A stretch of 58,665 bases of DNA from Clostridiaceae bacterium (GTDB taxonomy: Bacteria > Bacillota > Clostridia > DSM-8532). Under the pieces are notes generated by a model, which saw only the letters and a list, made by a program, of their open reading frames with translations, had not been told where the DNA came from and ran no database searches. Positions 9,369-18,268 of this stretch are shown here, one piece after another. The translations under genes and the position numbers were made by a program. Location: contig DUNT01000061.1 in assembly GCA_012839205.1 (NCBI GenBank), forward strand, positions 1-58,665, written 5' to 3'. Every line of letters starts with the position of its first letter. Position 1 is the first letter of the stretch.

Positions 9369-10838
9369 TTAATCGTTAAATAAACTCAGTGCTTCCAGTG
9401 CTTTTGCATATTGCTTGTCATTGCTGTTTCTCAGCTGGCTTAATGTCTGGTTGAGCATATCCCTTGTTGCGTTATCAATTATACCAGTTACAGGGATGTT
9501 GTTAACAGCCTGATATTTTTTTACTGCCTCTGAAGTTATATTGTCAAAAAGCCTGTCTGCCAAAGTGTCCAGATATCCGGCAGCTTTTAATATTTTTTCT
9601 GCGTTTAATACATCATTATTATAGGCATTAAGCTCTGCGTTTTCTTCAACGGGTGCTATCTTTGATAAATTAACACCACCGGGATATATTGGATTAGGTT
9701 CAATTAATAGAGGTTTAAGTCCCACCCCGTTAATGGACCTGCCTTTAGGGGTAAGGTAATGGCCGGTTGTGAGTTTAACCATGCCTATAACTTCATCTTC
9801 ACCGGGAAAAACTCCGTGATATGTCATCCACTCGACATCAGTGACATATTTTTCGCCGTAGATTTGGCTATATTTATTATATGCCCTAGGAGTCAGAACT
9901 GAAAAGATGTTTTGGAAAACACCTTTGCCAAAGGTTTTTTGTCCTACCAAAAATCCGATTCCTGAATCTTCAATTGCACCTGCCAGTATTTCGGAAGCAC
10001 TTGCCGTATTTTCGTCAACTAAAACAGCTATTATATATTTCGGATGATTTCCGTATGAATAATAAACCTGATCACTGAACTTTTCTGACTTATAATCCAG
10101 TGTGGTTACAATTCCTCTAGGAATCAATTTTCTGGCAACTGCAACAGCCTCATCAACATAGCCGCCGGAATTTCCCCGTATGTCCAGAATAATCTTTTTT
10201 ATCCCGGCTTTGTTTATTTCCTCGATTGCTTCGTTAAACTCTTTGGATGTTCCCCTGTCAAAGCTATTAATTGATATATAGCCAATACGCCCTTCAATCC
10301 TATAATTTACGGTCTTATTTATGATTGATCCTCTTATAATGGACAGTTCTTTTTTTAAGCCGTTGCGTGTAATAGTAAGTCTTACTTCGGTTCCGGCCTC
10401 ACCTCTGATAAGTACCGCTACAGATGCGGCATCCATACCAACAACGGTTTTATCATCAACTTCAATAACTATATCACCTGCCTGTAATCCGTATTTCTCG
10501 GCCGGTGAATCTTCAAAAATATCAACTATCAGAATTCCGTTATCATGGGTTTCAAGTGTTGCTCCAATTCCCTGATACGTATTGTTTAAACTGTTTAAAT
10601 AAACTTGGGTTTCTTCCTTATCATAATATACCGAATAATCATCCAGTTGAGAAAACATACCTTTTAAAGCCGCAGTAAGAGCTTCTTCTTCAGTTATACC
10701 TTCATAGTACATTTCGGTCATAAAATCCAGCATTGCCTCAAGGTATGAACCATATTCCAGGGCATTTGCTATGGGAGAAACTGCGAAGATAACGGATATA
10801 ACTAAAACAAGGCATACAAGTCCTTTAAGTTTTTTCAT
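9369..10838 (-). CDS. Exported S41 (C-terminal processing) serine protease with peptidoglycan-binding domain
   Basis: 489 residues: signal peptide (1 to about 26, ending ANA), a short helical region, a PDZ domain (about 85-165, LQAGDIVIEVDDKTVVGM), the S41 catalytic domain, then a C-terminal PG_binding_1 repeat (about 413-468, SEAVKKYQAVNNIPVTGIID). The catalytic dyad is visible: Ser280 in ENTASASEILAGA, and Lys305 with Gln309 in GQKTFGKGVFQ, the same 25-residue spacing as in CtpA/CtpB. It should cleave C-termini of exported proteins at the cell wall. It sits between an SLH protein and a DUF5711 protein, with gaps of 28 and 22 nt, so its target may be an envelope protein of the operon. Confidence 0.9.
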   Translation of the reverse strand: MKKLKGLVCLVLVISVIFAVSPIANALEYGSYLEAMLDFMTEMYYEGITEEEALTAALKGMFSQLDDYSVYYDKEETQVYLNSLNNTYQGIGATLETHDNGILIVDIFEDSPAEKYGLQAGDIVIEVDDKTVVGMDAASVAVLIRGEAGTEVRLTITRNGLKKELSIIRGSIINKTVNYRIEGRIGYISINSFDRGTSKEFNEAIEEINKAGIKKIILDIRGNSGGYVDEAVAVARKLIPRGIVTTLDYKSEKFSDQVYYSYGNHPKYIIAVLVDENTASASEILAGAIEDSGIGFLVGQKTFGKGVFQNIFSVLTPRAYNKYSQIYGEKYVTDVEWMTYHGVFPGEDEVIGMVKLTTGHYLTPKGRSINGVGLKPLLIEPNPIYPGGVNLSKIAPVEENAELNAYNNDVLNAEKILKAAGYLDTLADRLFDNITSEAVKKYQAVNNIPVTGIIDNATRDMLNQTLSQLRNSNDKQYAKALEALSLFND

Positions 10839-10866
10839 ATAAATATATCCCTCTCAATACTTAAAG

Positions 10867-12402
10867 TCAAAAATCAATTATTCTGTCTCTGTAATCTTTT
10901 ATCAATTCTTTACCCATATAATTAATTAAATCATACATCAAATTGGCTGCATTTTCACTTGTCAAACGATTTGATGGATTAAACCTGCCCATGTAATCAG
11001 GCTCAATTATTCCTAGAATTGCAGCCACCGATGCTGCGTTCCGGGCATAAGCAGGGATACTGTCATTATCGGTGAATGGTGTTGTTGCGGCCGGGTAAGG
11101 GGCCAGGTTTTCCAATCCCAAAGCCGAAACAATCATTTTTATTGCTTCTGCATTGGTGATATATATATTCGGTCCAAAATTTCCATTTCCGTTTCCACTG
11201 GTTATACCTTTTTGATAGGCTTTTTTAATTTCATTATAGTATAAATCTCCCGGTTCAACATCTTTAAAGGGTGATATTTCAGGGACATTTTTATTTGAAG
11301 TTCTTCTTGAGTTGGTGGTAGATGAAACTCTTACATCTGTATCGGCAGGAATTTCCTTTAGAGCATTCATTAGTATTCCTACAAATTCTCTTCTTGTTAA
11401 GTATTTGCCAACCCTAAAATTTTCTCCTGTTCCCGGAAGGATTTCAAGGCCAAATAATATACTGATGGGTTCCTCGGCCCAGTGGCCATTCAGATGTTTT
11501 ATATCCGGAACCATTAATCTCGACAGTTCAATTTGTGTGCTCAAGCTCTCTGTACTGTTATAGGTCTTTAACACATCAGTTGGAAGGCCGTTCTTATCAA
11601 ACTCCGGAAACCGTGCAGTATAATCCAGGGTAGACTCCATCCACTGCTTTTTAACATATCCGCCATCAAAGCTGATGTAAGTCGGCTCATTTTCTGAATA
11701 ATTCACCTGATGAAGAGTGGCGCTTGATACAACTATTTCGGCTGCACCGCCCCATTGAACCGGGGGATTGGTGCTTCTTAAATCTGTTTCGACCATCATG
11801 TTAATTCTTTGGGTTTCGGTACTGCTCCAATACTGGTCATAAGCATAAGTTCTTCCCGAAAGAGTAACTGTAACGGTATCTCTGGTGGTACCTGTTCCGA
11901 TTGCATATACCTTTTTTTCACTGAATTCACCGGTATGATAATTGATAGCAGCCTTGGGATCAGTAATCATGGATTGGGTAAAGGAAGCATCAATCAACCT
12001 GTAAGCTGTTCCTCCGATATTAATAACTTCGGTAGGCACACGGCTGAGTTTGGTAGATTCTGTTACCTGTCCATTTGCTTTGGTTTCTCTTGTTGTGGTA
12101 TATATTAACACCCTGTTCATTGTTACGTCAGCTTCAGCGTTATTAAGTCTATAGGTATATGTAGCCGTTACCACATCGTTTTTATCGGTTTTCTTTATAG
12201 TCAGAGTTCCACTTAACTTAATGGGAACCCCGGTTAGAAAGCACATCTCTGAATACTGATATTCACTTTTCTCTATAGGATTTACAACTGAGATTCCGGC
12301 TGAATACCCCATGGTCCCTTCAACAGCCAGTGCGTCAAGCGGAGCCATAGTAAGAATAATAACCAGGATAATTGTAAATATTTTATAGCTAAGTTTTCTC
12401 AT
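10867..12402 (-). CDS. Exported protein with three C-terminal S-layer homology (SLH) domains
   Basis: 511 residues with a signal peptide (cleavage near ALA, about residue 26). Residues 40-290 form an unrecognised beta-rich region; no known enzyme motif is visible. Three SLH modules follow: about 300-350 (HWAEEPISILFGLEIL), 377-431 (FKDVEPGDLYYNEIKKAYQKGI) and 441-496 (FTDNDSIPAYARNAASVAAILGI). SLH triplets bind pyruvylated secondary cell-wall polymer, so the protein is displayed at the wall. It is the second gene of the operon, 21 nt after the 556-residue secreted protein. The N-terminal region may be a new surface domain. Confidence 0.87.
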   Translation of the reverse strand: MRKLSYKIFTIILVIILTMAPLDALAVEGTMGYSAGISVVNPIEKSEYQYSEMCFLTGVPIKLSGTLTIKKTDKNDVVTATYTYRLNNAEADVTMNRVLIYTTTRETKANGQVTESTKLSRVPTEVINIGGTAYRLIDASFTQSMITDPKAAINYHTGEFSEKKVYAIGTGTTRDTVTVTLSGRTYAYDQYWSSTETQRINMMVETDLRSTNPPVQWGGAAEIVVSSATLHQVNYSENEPTYISFDGGYVKKQWMESTLDYTARFPEFDKNGLPTDVLKTYNSTESLSTQIELSRLMVPDIKHLNGHWAEEPISILFGLEILPGTGENFRVGKYLTRREFVGILMNALKEIPADTDVRVSSTTNSRRTSNKNVPEISPFKDVEPGDLYYNEIKKAYQKGITSGNGNGNFGPNIYITNAEAIKMIVSALGLENLAPYPAATTPFTDNDSIPAYARNAASVAAILGIIEPDYMGRFNPSNRLTSENAANLMYDLINYMGKELIKDYRDRIIDF

Positions 12403-12423
12403 GTCTCAAACCTCCGTAACCTC

Positions 12424-14094
12424 TTATTGGCACAATACAATAATACCCTCACCGCTTTGGCTGTGTCGCATAATCCTGACTTCATCCCCGGGTTTAATCA
12501 GGGAAATATCCCCCACCCGCCCATTTTTTATAACGATGGAATTATAAGGTATGGTTATGTTTAAGTTAGGGCTTACATCCCAAACATGGCTTTCATCATA
12601 TATTTTGACCTCGGTCAGACCCAAAACTGAAGGAATAATTATTTCTGTGTTATCGTTGTCGCCCTCATCATTGTCTTCGCTATTGCTCCTTGTGATGCTG
12701 GCAACACGTCCCCTAACCGGTTCATCAACATAGGGAGCAGTACTCATCAGCACAATTTTACTTCCCTCTGCCACTATGTAAACACTCTGGTTAACATACG
12801 ATGAATCCAGGTAACGCATATTCCCTACTCCGTCAGTTTCAATCAGACGGCTGACAGAAAGATCAATATCAAATGTTTTCGGAGTATTAGTGAATCTCCA
12901 GCTTACTCCGTCTAATTCAACAAATGATTCAACTGTTATACTCTTTAACGGATCAACATTCTTAATACGGCCTCTGTATAAAACAAGACCATTTTGAACA
13001 ATAGATTCACTGACTATTACACTGGCAATATATTTAGTGTCGTACAGAGATTTTTCCATTGAGATTTTTAACGGGTCTAAGGTGTTTAAAGCACTTATAT
13101 CCACCAGTCTTCCGTCTTTAATTGCAATGGTGTTCTTGTCAAAGCTGATTATATCGGAACTGTTTTCCAGGTAAAGTATTCCTCCGTCAGTCATGCTGAG
13201 AAGATTATCTCTGGTGGTTTTACTATATCCGGATAAAGTTCTGAAGGATGCCTTGACGATCTTATCAATTCCGTCATATTCCTTCTTCGTGGCAAAATAG
13301 ACTGTTCCTCCGAATCTTTTAGGAGGCAGTTCCTTATATTCGCTACTGTACTTAAAGTTTTGTATTCCTATACCGGGAGTATATTCCCATCTTCCGTTAA
13401 TGAACTCCTGCACTCCTGATACAGCAAGTGAAGTGTTAATACTGTCGAAAAACTCAATTTTCCCTCTATATATTCCGCCGATGGGTCTGGTCTGCTTTTC
13501 TATATCAATACCTGCTATATGGATGTTGGGGCCGTTTGTCTGTGCCAGAACCCGTATCCTGTCCCCCACCACAATCTCAGAAATTGTGCAAGGCCGGTTG
13601 TTTTTATAAATGGGAATGGTTCCTGATAAAGTATAATTTACAAAGCTACCATCATCCTTTTTTAAAATCAGCCAAGCTGCCCCTTTTAAATGGACTGTAC
13701 CGTACACAGATGTATAATAGCTTTTTGTGCTGATTTTTTCTATATATCCTTCCCTGTCCAGCTTTATAAATGCCATATCTCCCGGCTGAATATCATCGAC
13801 ACTAACCTCATATCCGTCCCTCAAAACCGGTATATCATACCCGTACGTAAAACTGCGAAGGGTAATCAGCCTGTCGGTTGTGTCGGGATTCATTCCTGAA
13901 CCATCTTCGAAATAGAGAGTGATATACCCCAGTGAGGGGTTATTCTCCTTGACAACACCGCTGATAAGCCCATCTTCCTCTGTCTGTCCGGGAGCATAGG
14001 TTTGTGCAAAAATATAATTACCTGAACCATAGGTTGATAAAACGGCTATTGTTAGTATGAGAACGAAAACAACAACTGCTTTTTTAAACTGCAT
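12424..14094 (-). CDS. Exported repeat protein of unknown function, first gene of envelope operon
   Basis: 556 residues with a signal peptide (hydrophobic core 6-24, likely cleavage after IFA). I do not recognise a named family with certainty. The mature chain appears to contain about six beta-rich repeats of roughly 75-90 residues. The clearest shared end is of the type I-x-x-N-x-R-x-x-x-I-S-x-I-x-x-G-D-x-x-R-V: IYKNNRPCTISEIVVGDRIRV, IAIKDGRLVDISALNTLDPL and VIKNGRVGDISLIKPGDEVRI. This resembles small OB/S1-like barrels such as DUF5666-type repeats (an impression, not a search). An acidic linker (NSEDNDEGDNDN) precedes the last repeat. The ATG follows TTGGAGG. The operon partners point to the cell surface. 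Confidence 0.75.
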   Translation of the reverse strand: MQFKKAVVVFVLILTIAVLSTYGSGNYIFAQTYAPGQTEEDGLISGVVKENNPSLGYITLYFEDGSGMNPDTTDRLITLRSFTYGYDIPVLRDGYEVSVDDIQPGDMAFIKLDREGYIEKISTKSYYTSVYGTVHLKGAAWLILKKDDGSFVNYTLSGTIPIYKNNRPCTISEIVVGDRIRVLAQTNGPNIHIAGIDIEKQTRPIGGIYRGKIEFFDSINTSLAVSGVQEFINGRWEYTPGIGIQNFKYSSEYKELPPKRFGGTVYFATKKEYDGIDKIVKASFRTLSGYSKTTRDNLLSMTDGGILYLENSSDIISFDKNTIAIKDGRLVDISALNTLDPLKISMEKSLYDTKYIASVIVSESIVQNGLVLYRGRIKNVDPLKSITVESFVELDGVSWRFTNTPKTFDIDLSVSRLIETDGVGNMRYLDSSYVNQSVYIVAEGSKIVLMSTAPYVDEPVRGRVASITRSNSEDNDEGDNDNTEIIIPSVLGLTEVKIYDESHVWDVSPNLNITIPYNSIVIKNGRVGDISLIKPGDEVRIMRHSQSGEGIIVLCQ

Positions 14095-14225
14095 CTATAG
14101 CCTCCAAAAAGATTTATTCTAAAAGATTTATCGGCAATTAGAGCAAAAGTGTAAATAAAATATACTTTACGCTTTTATGACAAATGATTTTGTCATCCTG
14201 AGAGTACGGTGTCAAATGATCTTTA

Positions 14226-15116
14226 TTAAAGAATATTTTTCCGAAATTTTAGCTCGGTAATGACCATTCCCGATAATATAAGAAGGCTGCCAATAATAGT
14301 TTGAATTGTTAGAACCTCAGTATTCCCATGAATATCCGGCACAATTAAGGCAAAGATTGCACCGAAAACCGGCTCACAGGTCAGAATCAGAGCTGTTCTG
14401 GTGGGGGTTGTGTATTTCTGGGCTATGGTCTGAACACTATAACCAAATGCTGTTCCCAATGCTCCTGTATAAAGGATGGTAAGAATAACTTTGGAATCAA
14501 AAGCGATAGGATCCGGATTATCAGATGTAAAAGCAACTCCTGCCCAGGTTATAAGGTAGAATACGGCTGTTGCCGCAACTTGAATAAATGCCAGATGATA
14601 TATATTCATATCTGATGCAAACTTGTCAATAAAAATTATCTGTAGTGCAAAACATATTGCACAAATAAGAGTTAAGGTATCACCTTTTACCCAATTTCCC
14701 TGGAAACCTGTAAGAAAAAAAAGCCCCACTGCTGCCAGAAAAACTCCTATAACTGCGTTCACAGGCGGTCTCTTTTTTAATAGAAATACCGATATTATAG
14801 GAACCATAATCACACAGAGCCCGGTTATAAAGGCTGAATTGGAAGCCGTTGTGGTTTTAAGTCCCAGAACCTGAAGCATCATGCCGGCATACAGCAGAAC
14901 AGCAATTAAAGAACCCCGCATTATATCGCCCAGATTTATTCCCTTAAGTCTTTTATTAAAAACAATTGCCAATATAATTGAAGCCACCAGAAATCTCATG
15001 GCAAGGTAAGCGTAAGCGGGAATGTCATCAGATATGTTTTTCATTACAATAAAAGATGAACCCCATATAATAGTTATACTAAAAATTGATAAGTCGGCCT
15101 TAAGTTGCTTGCTCAT
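14226..15116 (-). CDS. EamA-family (drug/metabolite transporter) permease
   Basis: 296 residues with ten predicted membrane spans arranged as two EamA halves. Landmarks are IWGSSFIVMKNISDDIPAYAYLAMRFLVA at the start of the first half and GALGTAFGYSVQTIAQKYTTPTRTALILTCEPVFGAI in the second, which is the classic DMT signature. Substrate unknown; relatives export amino acids or metabolites. It stands alone on the minus strand, between the CvpA gene and the four-gene envelope operon. Confidence 0.9.
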   Translation of the reverse strand: MSKQLKADLSIFSITIIWGSSFIVMKNISDDIPAYAYLAMRFLVASIILAIVFNKRLKGINLGDIMRGSLIAVLLYAGMMLQVLGLKTTTASNSAFITGLCVIMVPIISVFLLKKRPPVNAVIGVFLAAVGLFFLTGFQGNWVKGDTLTLICAICFALQIIFIDKFASDMNIYHLAFIQVAATAVFYLITWAGVAFTSDNPDPIAFDSKVILTILYTGALGTAFGYSVQTIAQKYTTPTRTALILTCEPVFGAIFALIVPDIHGNTEVLTIQTIIGSLLILSGMVITELKFRKNIL

Positions 15117-15155
15117 ATGTTAATCCCTTCAATCACTACTGTAATCAGCAAAATT

Positions 15156-15181
15156 TTAACCACCGGCTATCCGGTGGTTAA
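15156..15181 (-). terminator. Intrinsic terminator after cvpA
   Basis: TTAACCACCGG, a 4-nt loop and CCGGTGGTTAA pair over 11 bp. On the minus strand AATTTTGC follows, a short T tract. It lies about 80 nt after the CvpA stop and just before the EamA start, so it separates the two units. Confidence 0.65.
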
Positions 15182-15263
15182 TCCTGTTCAACAGGGTAGT
15201 TGCTATTTCTTTTTTAGATTATACACTTTAAAAGAATAATCCGCAATAATCTGACTGCCAGGA

Positions 15264-16094
15264 TCATTTAATTCTCAGCATAATGAGTTTGTTAAACCAG
15301 GACAGTGCTATTGATTCTGTATATGTTTCGGGAACCTTAATAATATGTATTGAACCTAAGATAGGAATAGCAATAACAAAAACTATATAACAGATGAGTA
15401 TCCCTACTGCAAAACCTGTTACCATACCTGTAATCCGGTTTGCAGTTCCTAATATTGAGCTGCTGCTTAAAACTCCGGATATAAGTTTACCTATTATTAC
15501 AACCAGCAATTTTATCAGAATAAACAGAACAATAAAAGCAATGACCTTTAATATACTGAAGGCAATAAAATCATTTACAGTTACCACAGTTTCGGAATAT
15601 AAATCTCCTGTTTCAACAGCTGCATTAGTAACAGACATTAGCTGTTTCAGCATAGTATTTTCTGCAATAGCATTCTCCAGCTCGGGTATTTTATCTGCTA
15701 TGCTCAATGCAGATTCAGATTGAGTATCAGTAATTTTCATGTTTCCTATTAAAGAAACAGCAGGTACTACCTCATTTAACTTATTGGCTATGCTCTCTCC
15801 CAGTTTAGTTTTTTGCATAGCTATCAGGGTAAGTTTTGGAGAAAGCAAATAAGCTGCAAGCATTCCCACCAGATATCCAGCAAGGCTGAAAATAGTATTT
15901 ATTAATCCTTTTATGTAGCCTTTTAGTCCAAAGAGAGCTATAATGATAACTATTACATAGTCTACCCAGTTAAAGTCAAAACCAAGAAGTAAATCAGCAA
16001 CTATAAAGAGAGCCACCGCCAATAGAAGAAGAACTAACGGCAGACGATTCATAGTTGCTGCAATGGGTTTTGGCCTACCATAACTGTGACGCAA
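15264..16094 (-). CDS. CvpA family membrane protein
   Basis: 276 residues. After a basic N-terminus and one extra span (about 18-36) comes the CvpA core, FNWVDYVIVIIIALFGLKGYIKGLINTIFSLAGYLVGMLAAYLLSPK, then a long loop and two or three further spans. The start is TTG 16094, seven nt after AGGGGGTG. CvpA relatives are linked to colicin V production in E. coli and to envelope homeostasis elsewhere; no biochemical activity can be inferred. A putative 26-residue peptide gene lies 68 nt upstream on the same strand. Confidence 0.85.
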   Translation of the reverse strand: MRHSYGRPKPIAATMNRLPLVLLLLAVALFIVADLLLGFDFNWVDYVIVIIIALFGLKGYIKGLINTIFSLAGYLVGMLAAYLLSPKLTLIAMQKTKLGESIANKLNEVVPAVSLIGNMKITDTQSESALSIADKIPELENAIAENTMLKQLMSVTNAAVETGDLYSETVVTVNDFIAFSILKVIAFIVLFILIKLLVVIIGKLISGVLSSSSILGTANRITGMVTGFAVGILICYIVFVIAIPILGSIHIIKVPETYTESIALSWFNKLIMLRIK

Positions 16095-16162
16095 AGATTA
16101 CACCCCCTAAAAAGGTTAATGTATCGGGAAATTATTAATCGAGGTGGAAATAATTATCTGCA

Positions 16163-16243
16163 TTAGAATAGATTGATACCAAGAAACAGAAGAATACATA
16201 CAATTAGAATGCCTATTTTTGCATGTTTCTTACTAAACAACAA
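16163..16243 (-). CDS. Candidate 26-residue single-span membrane peptide
   Basis: The TTG at 16243-16241 follows a perfect AAGGAGG (16258-16252) by eight nt. The frame reads a basic start (LFSKKHAK), a 14-residue hydrophobic run (IGILIVCILLFLGI) and NLF, then TAA. A second TTG directly follows the first. This is a strong ribosome site in an otherwise empty gap, and the peptide looks like a small membrane protein. It lies upstream of cvpA on the same strand and may share its transcript. No homologue is known to me, so expression is unproven. Confidence 0.5.
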   Translation of the reverse strand: MLFSKKHAKIGILIVCILLFLGINLF

Positions 16244-16351
16244 TGTAAAATCCTCCTTTAATAATACCCTCCATTTGCTAGATGTTATTATATCATTATG
16301 ACAAATATTTGTAAAACGATTTTAAACTTTCTGTAATAAAGAGGTGATCAA

Positions 16352-18085
16352 ATGCCTTTTGATGGCGTATTATCAAATAGAATTGCTAAAGAACTAAATA
16401 TTACCCTTGCAGGAGGCCGGATAGGGAAAATACATCAAATCGGGCGGGATGCTATTGTACTGCAAGTACGTGCAGCAGGCGAGAACCACAAGCTCCTGCT
16501 TTCATGCAATGCATCATCTGCCAGAATTCATCTGACCCAAAGACAATTTGAAAACCCGGATACTCCTCCGGTCTTTTGCATGCTGCTTCGAAAGCATTTT
16601 TCGGGAGGAATAATAAAGGACATCCGTACAAACGGATTTGAGCGTATTATTACAATAGAAACTGAGGTTACCGATGATTTAGGTGACCGCAGTATTAAAA
16701 AACTTATTATTGAGATTATGGGACGCCACAGCAATATTATTATTCTCAACAAGGATAATTATATTATTGATGCCTTAAAGCATGTTGGCAGCGATGTAAA
16801 TCGTGTCCGTGAACTGCTCCCGGCCAGGGCTTATGTGCTTCCGCCTCCACAGGACAAACTTGATCCTGCATCAGACAATACATTGGATGTGTTATTGAAC
16901 TCGGCTTCACAATGTGGGAAAAAGGTTGAATCCTTCCTGCTTGACAAACTAAAAGGTTTTTCACCTGTTTTGTGCAGGGAAATATGTTTTCGGGCGCAAA
17001 TAGATGAATCTACACCTGCTAATAAGCTGGCTTTTCGTGAGCTACTGAGAATTACTGAAACTATAAAGAATATTATGGATGAACTGACAAGGGATATAGT
17101 ATTTCCAACAGTTATATTTGATAATACAGGAAAACCTGTTGATTTCCATTGTATTGGGCTTCTTCAGTATTCTTCTTCCAAAGGCTTTGGCTCCATAAGT
17201 GATGCTGTTGAAGAGTATTTTGCTTTAAAAAATAAGAATGAGTTTAATACTCAAAAAGCAAAAAATCTTCAGACTAAAGTGTCCAGGCTGCTGGAAAAAA
17301 GCGAAAAGCGGTTAGCAATAAATTTACAGACCTGTGAAGAAAACAAGGATTATGATAAATACAGACTATTCGGGGAACTCATAACCGCAAATATCTATTC
17401 TCTTTCAAAAGGGATGGATACAGCAAGGGTTACAAACTATTACAGTGATAATAATGAGAGTGTCGATATCCCTCTTGACAAGGATAAGTCTCCTCAGCAA
17501 AACGCCCAAAATTATTTTAAGAAGTATAATAAGGCCAGAACTGCATTTTTATATGCTCAAAATGAATTGTCCGTTATTAAGAATGAAATATCTTATCTTG
17601 AGAGTATTCTTTTTGCAATAGAAAACTCAAAAGACACACAGCAGCTGTCTGAGATACAAATGGAGCTATTAGAACAAGGTTATATCAAGCATTTGGATAA
17701 AAAAACCAGAAAAAGCCCACCGGCTAAAATCCTGCCTAAAAAGATTATCTCAAAGGATGGGTTTGAAATTCTGATAGGACAGAATAATAAACAAAATGAT
17801 AAGCTAACACTGAAAATGGCAAGGCATGAGGACATCTGGCTTCACATCAAAAACTTTGCCGGCGCTCATGTGGTAATAAAAACTGAAGGAAAAGATGTTC
17901 CCGATTCTACATTAATCGAGGCTGCCGAATATGCAGCCTGGTTCAGTAAGGCCAGGTCATCCTCCAAAGCTGAGGTTGACTATACCCGGATAAGAAATGT
18001 TAGAAAGCCTTCGGGTGCAAAACCGGGTATGGTGAATTACGTTAATTACTCCACAGTTGTTGTAATACCAAAAGAGCCTGTGTGA
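16352..18085 (+). CDS. rqcH: RqcH / NFACT-family ribosome quality control factor (fibronectin-binding-like protein)
   Basis: 577 residues, normal for RqcH. The order is NFACT-N (MPFDGVLSNRIAKEL, GGRIGKIHQIGRDAIVLQ), helix-hairpin-helix, a long coiled-coil region (about 285-445) and the NFACT-R (DUF814) domain near 470-560 (ARHEDIWLHIKNFAGAHVVIK). It binds the 50S subunit carrying obstructed nascent chains with tRNA-Ala and adds C-terminal alanine tails. The conserved D-R pair of B. subtilis RqcH (97-98) is E97-R98 here (NGFERI). The start is ATG 16352 with GAGGTG. It is transcribed alone. Confidence 0.93.
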   Translation: MPFDGVLSNRIAKELNITLAGGRIGKIHQIGRDAIVLQVRAAGENHKLLLSCNASSARIHLTQRQFENPDTPPVFCMLLRKHFSGGIIKDIRTNGFERIITIETEVTDDLGDRSIKKLIIEIMGRHSNIIILNKDNYIIDALKHVGSDVNRVRELLPARAYVLPPPQDKLDPASDNTLDVLLNSASQCGKKVESFLLDKLKGFSPVLCREICFRAQIDESTPANKLAFRELLRITETIKNIMDELTRDIVFPTVIFDNTGKPVDFHCIGLLQYSSSKGFGSISDAVEEYFALKNKNEFNTQKAKNLQTKVSRLLEKSEKRLAINLQTCEENKDYDKYRLFGELITANIYSLSKGMDTARVTNYYSDNNESVDIPLDKDKSPQQNAQNYFKKYNKARTAFLYAQNELSVIKNEISYLESILFAIENSKDTQQLSEIQMELLEQGYIKHLDKKTRKSPPAKILPKKIISKDGFEILIGQNNKQNDKLTLKMARHEDIWLHIKNFAGAHVVIKTEGKDVPDSTLIEAAEYAAWFSKARSSSKAEVDYTRIRNVRKPSGAKPGMVNYVNYSTVVVIPKEPV

Positions 18086-18111
18086 AACATCAAATGTAAA
18101 AATCATATAGT

Positions 18112-18226
18112 TTAAGCGGCACGACCTGCTACAATTTAAAGCGCAGCAAGGATTGCGTGGCGAGCACGACTAGAAAACTGATGTTGGAGATGGAGTGCTA
18201 AATTGTTGCAGGATATCGCCGCTTAA
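18112..18226. other. 115-nt branched inverted-repeat element, possible structured RNA or small mobile element
   Basis: Outer arms TTAAGCGGC (18112-18120) and GCCGCTTAA (18218-18226) pair perfectly. A second layer, 18125-18138 with 18199-18212, pairs 13 of 14. Between them two inner helices can form: GCGCA with TGCGT, and GCAC (18163-18166) with GTGC (18195-18198). The result is a long stem opening into a multibranch loop. No frame inside looks coding. It lies 26 nt after rqcH and 42 nt before the opposing amidohydrolase end. I cannot match it to a known RNA family. Confidence 0.5.
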
Positions 18227-18268
18227 TAAGAATTCGATAAAAAATTTCACAGTAAAAGAGTTTTCTCA

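Noticed and set aside
14177-14205. TGTCATCCTGAG motif as a third copy of the composite repeat
   Set aside because: Only the 12-nt arm fragment matches; no hairpin head or matching second arm. At most a decayed remnant.
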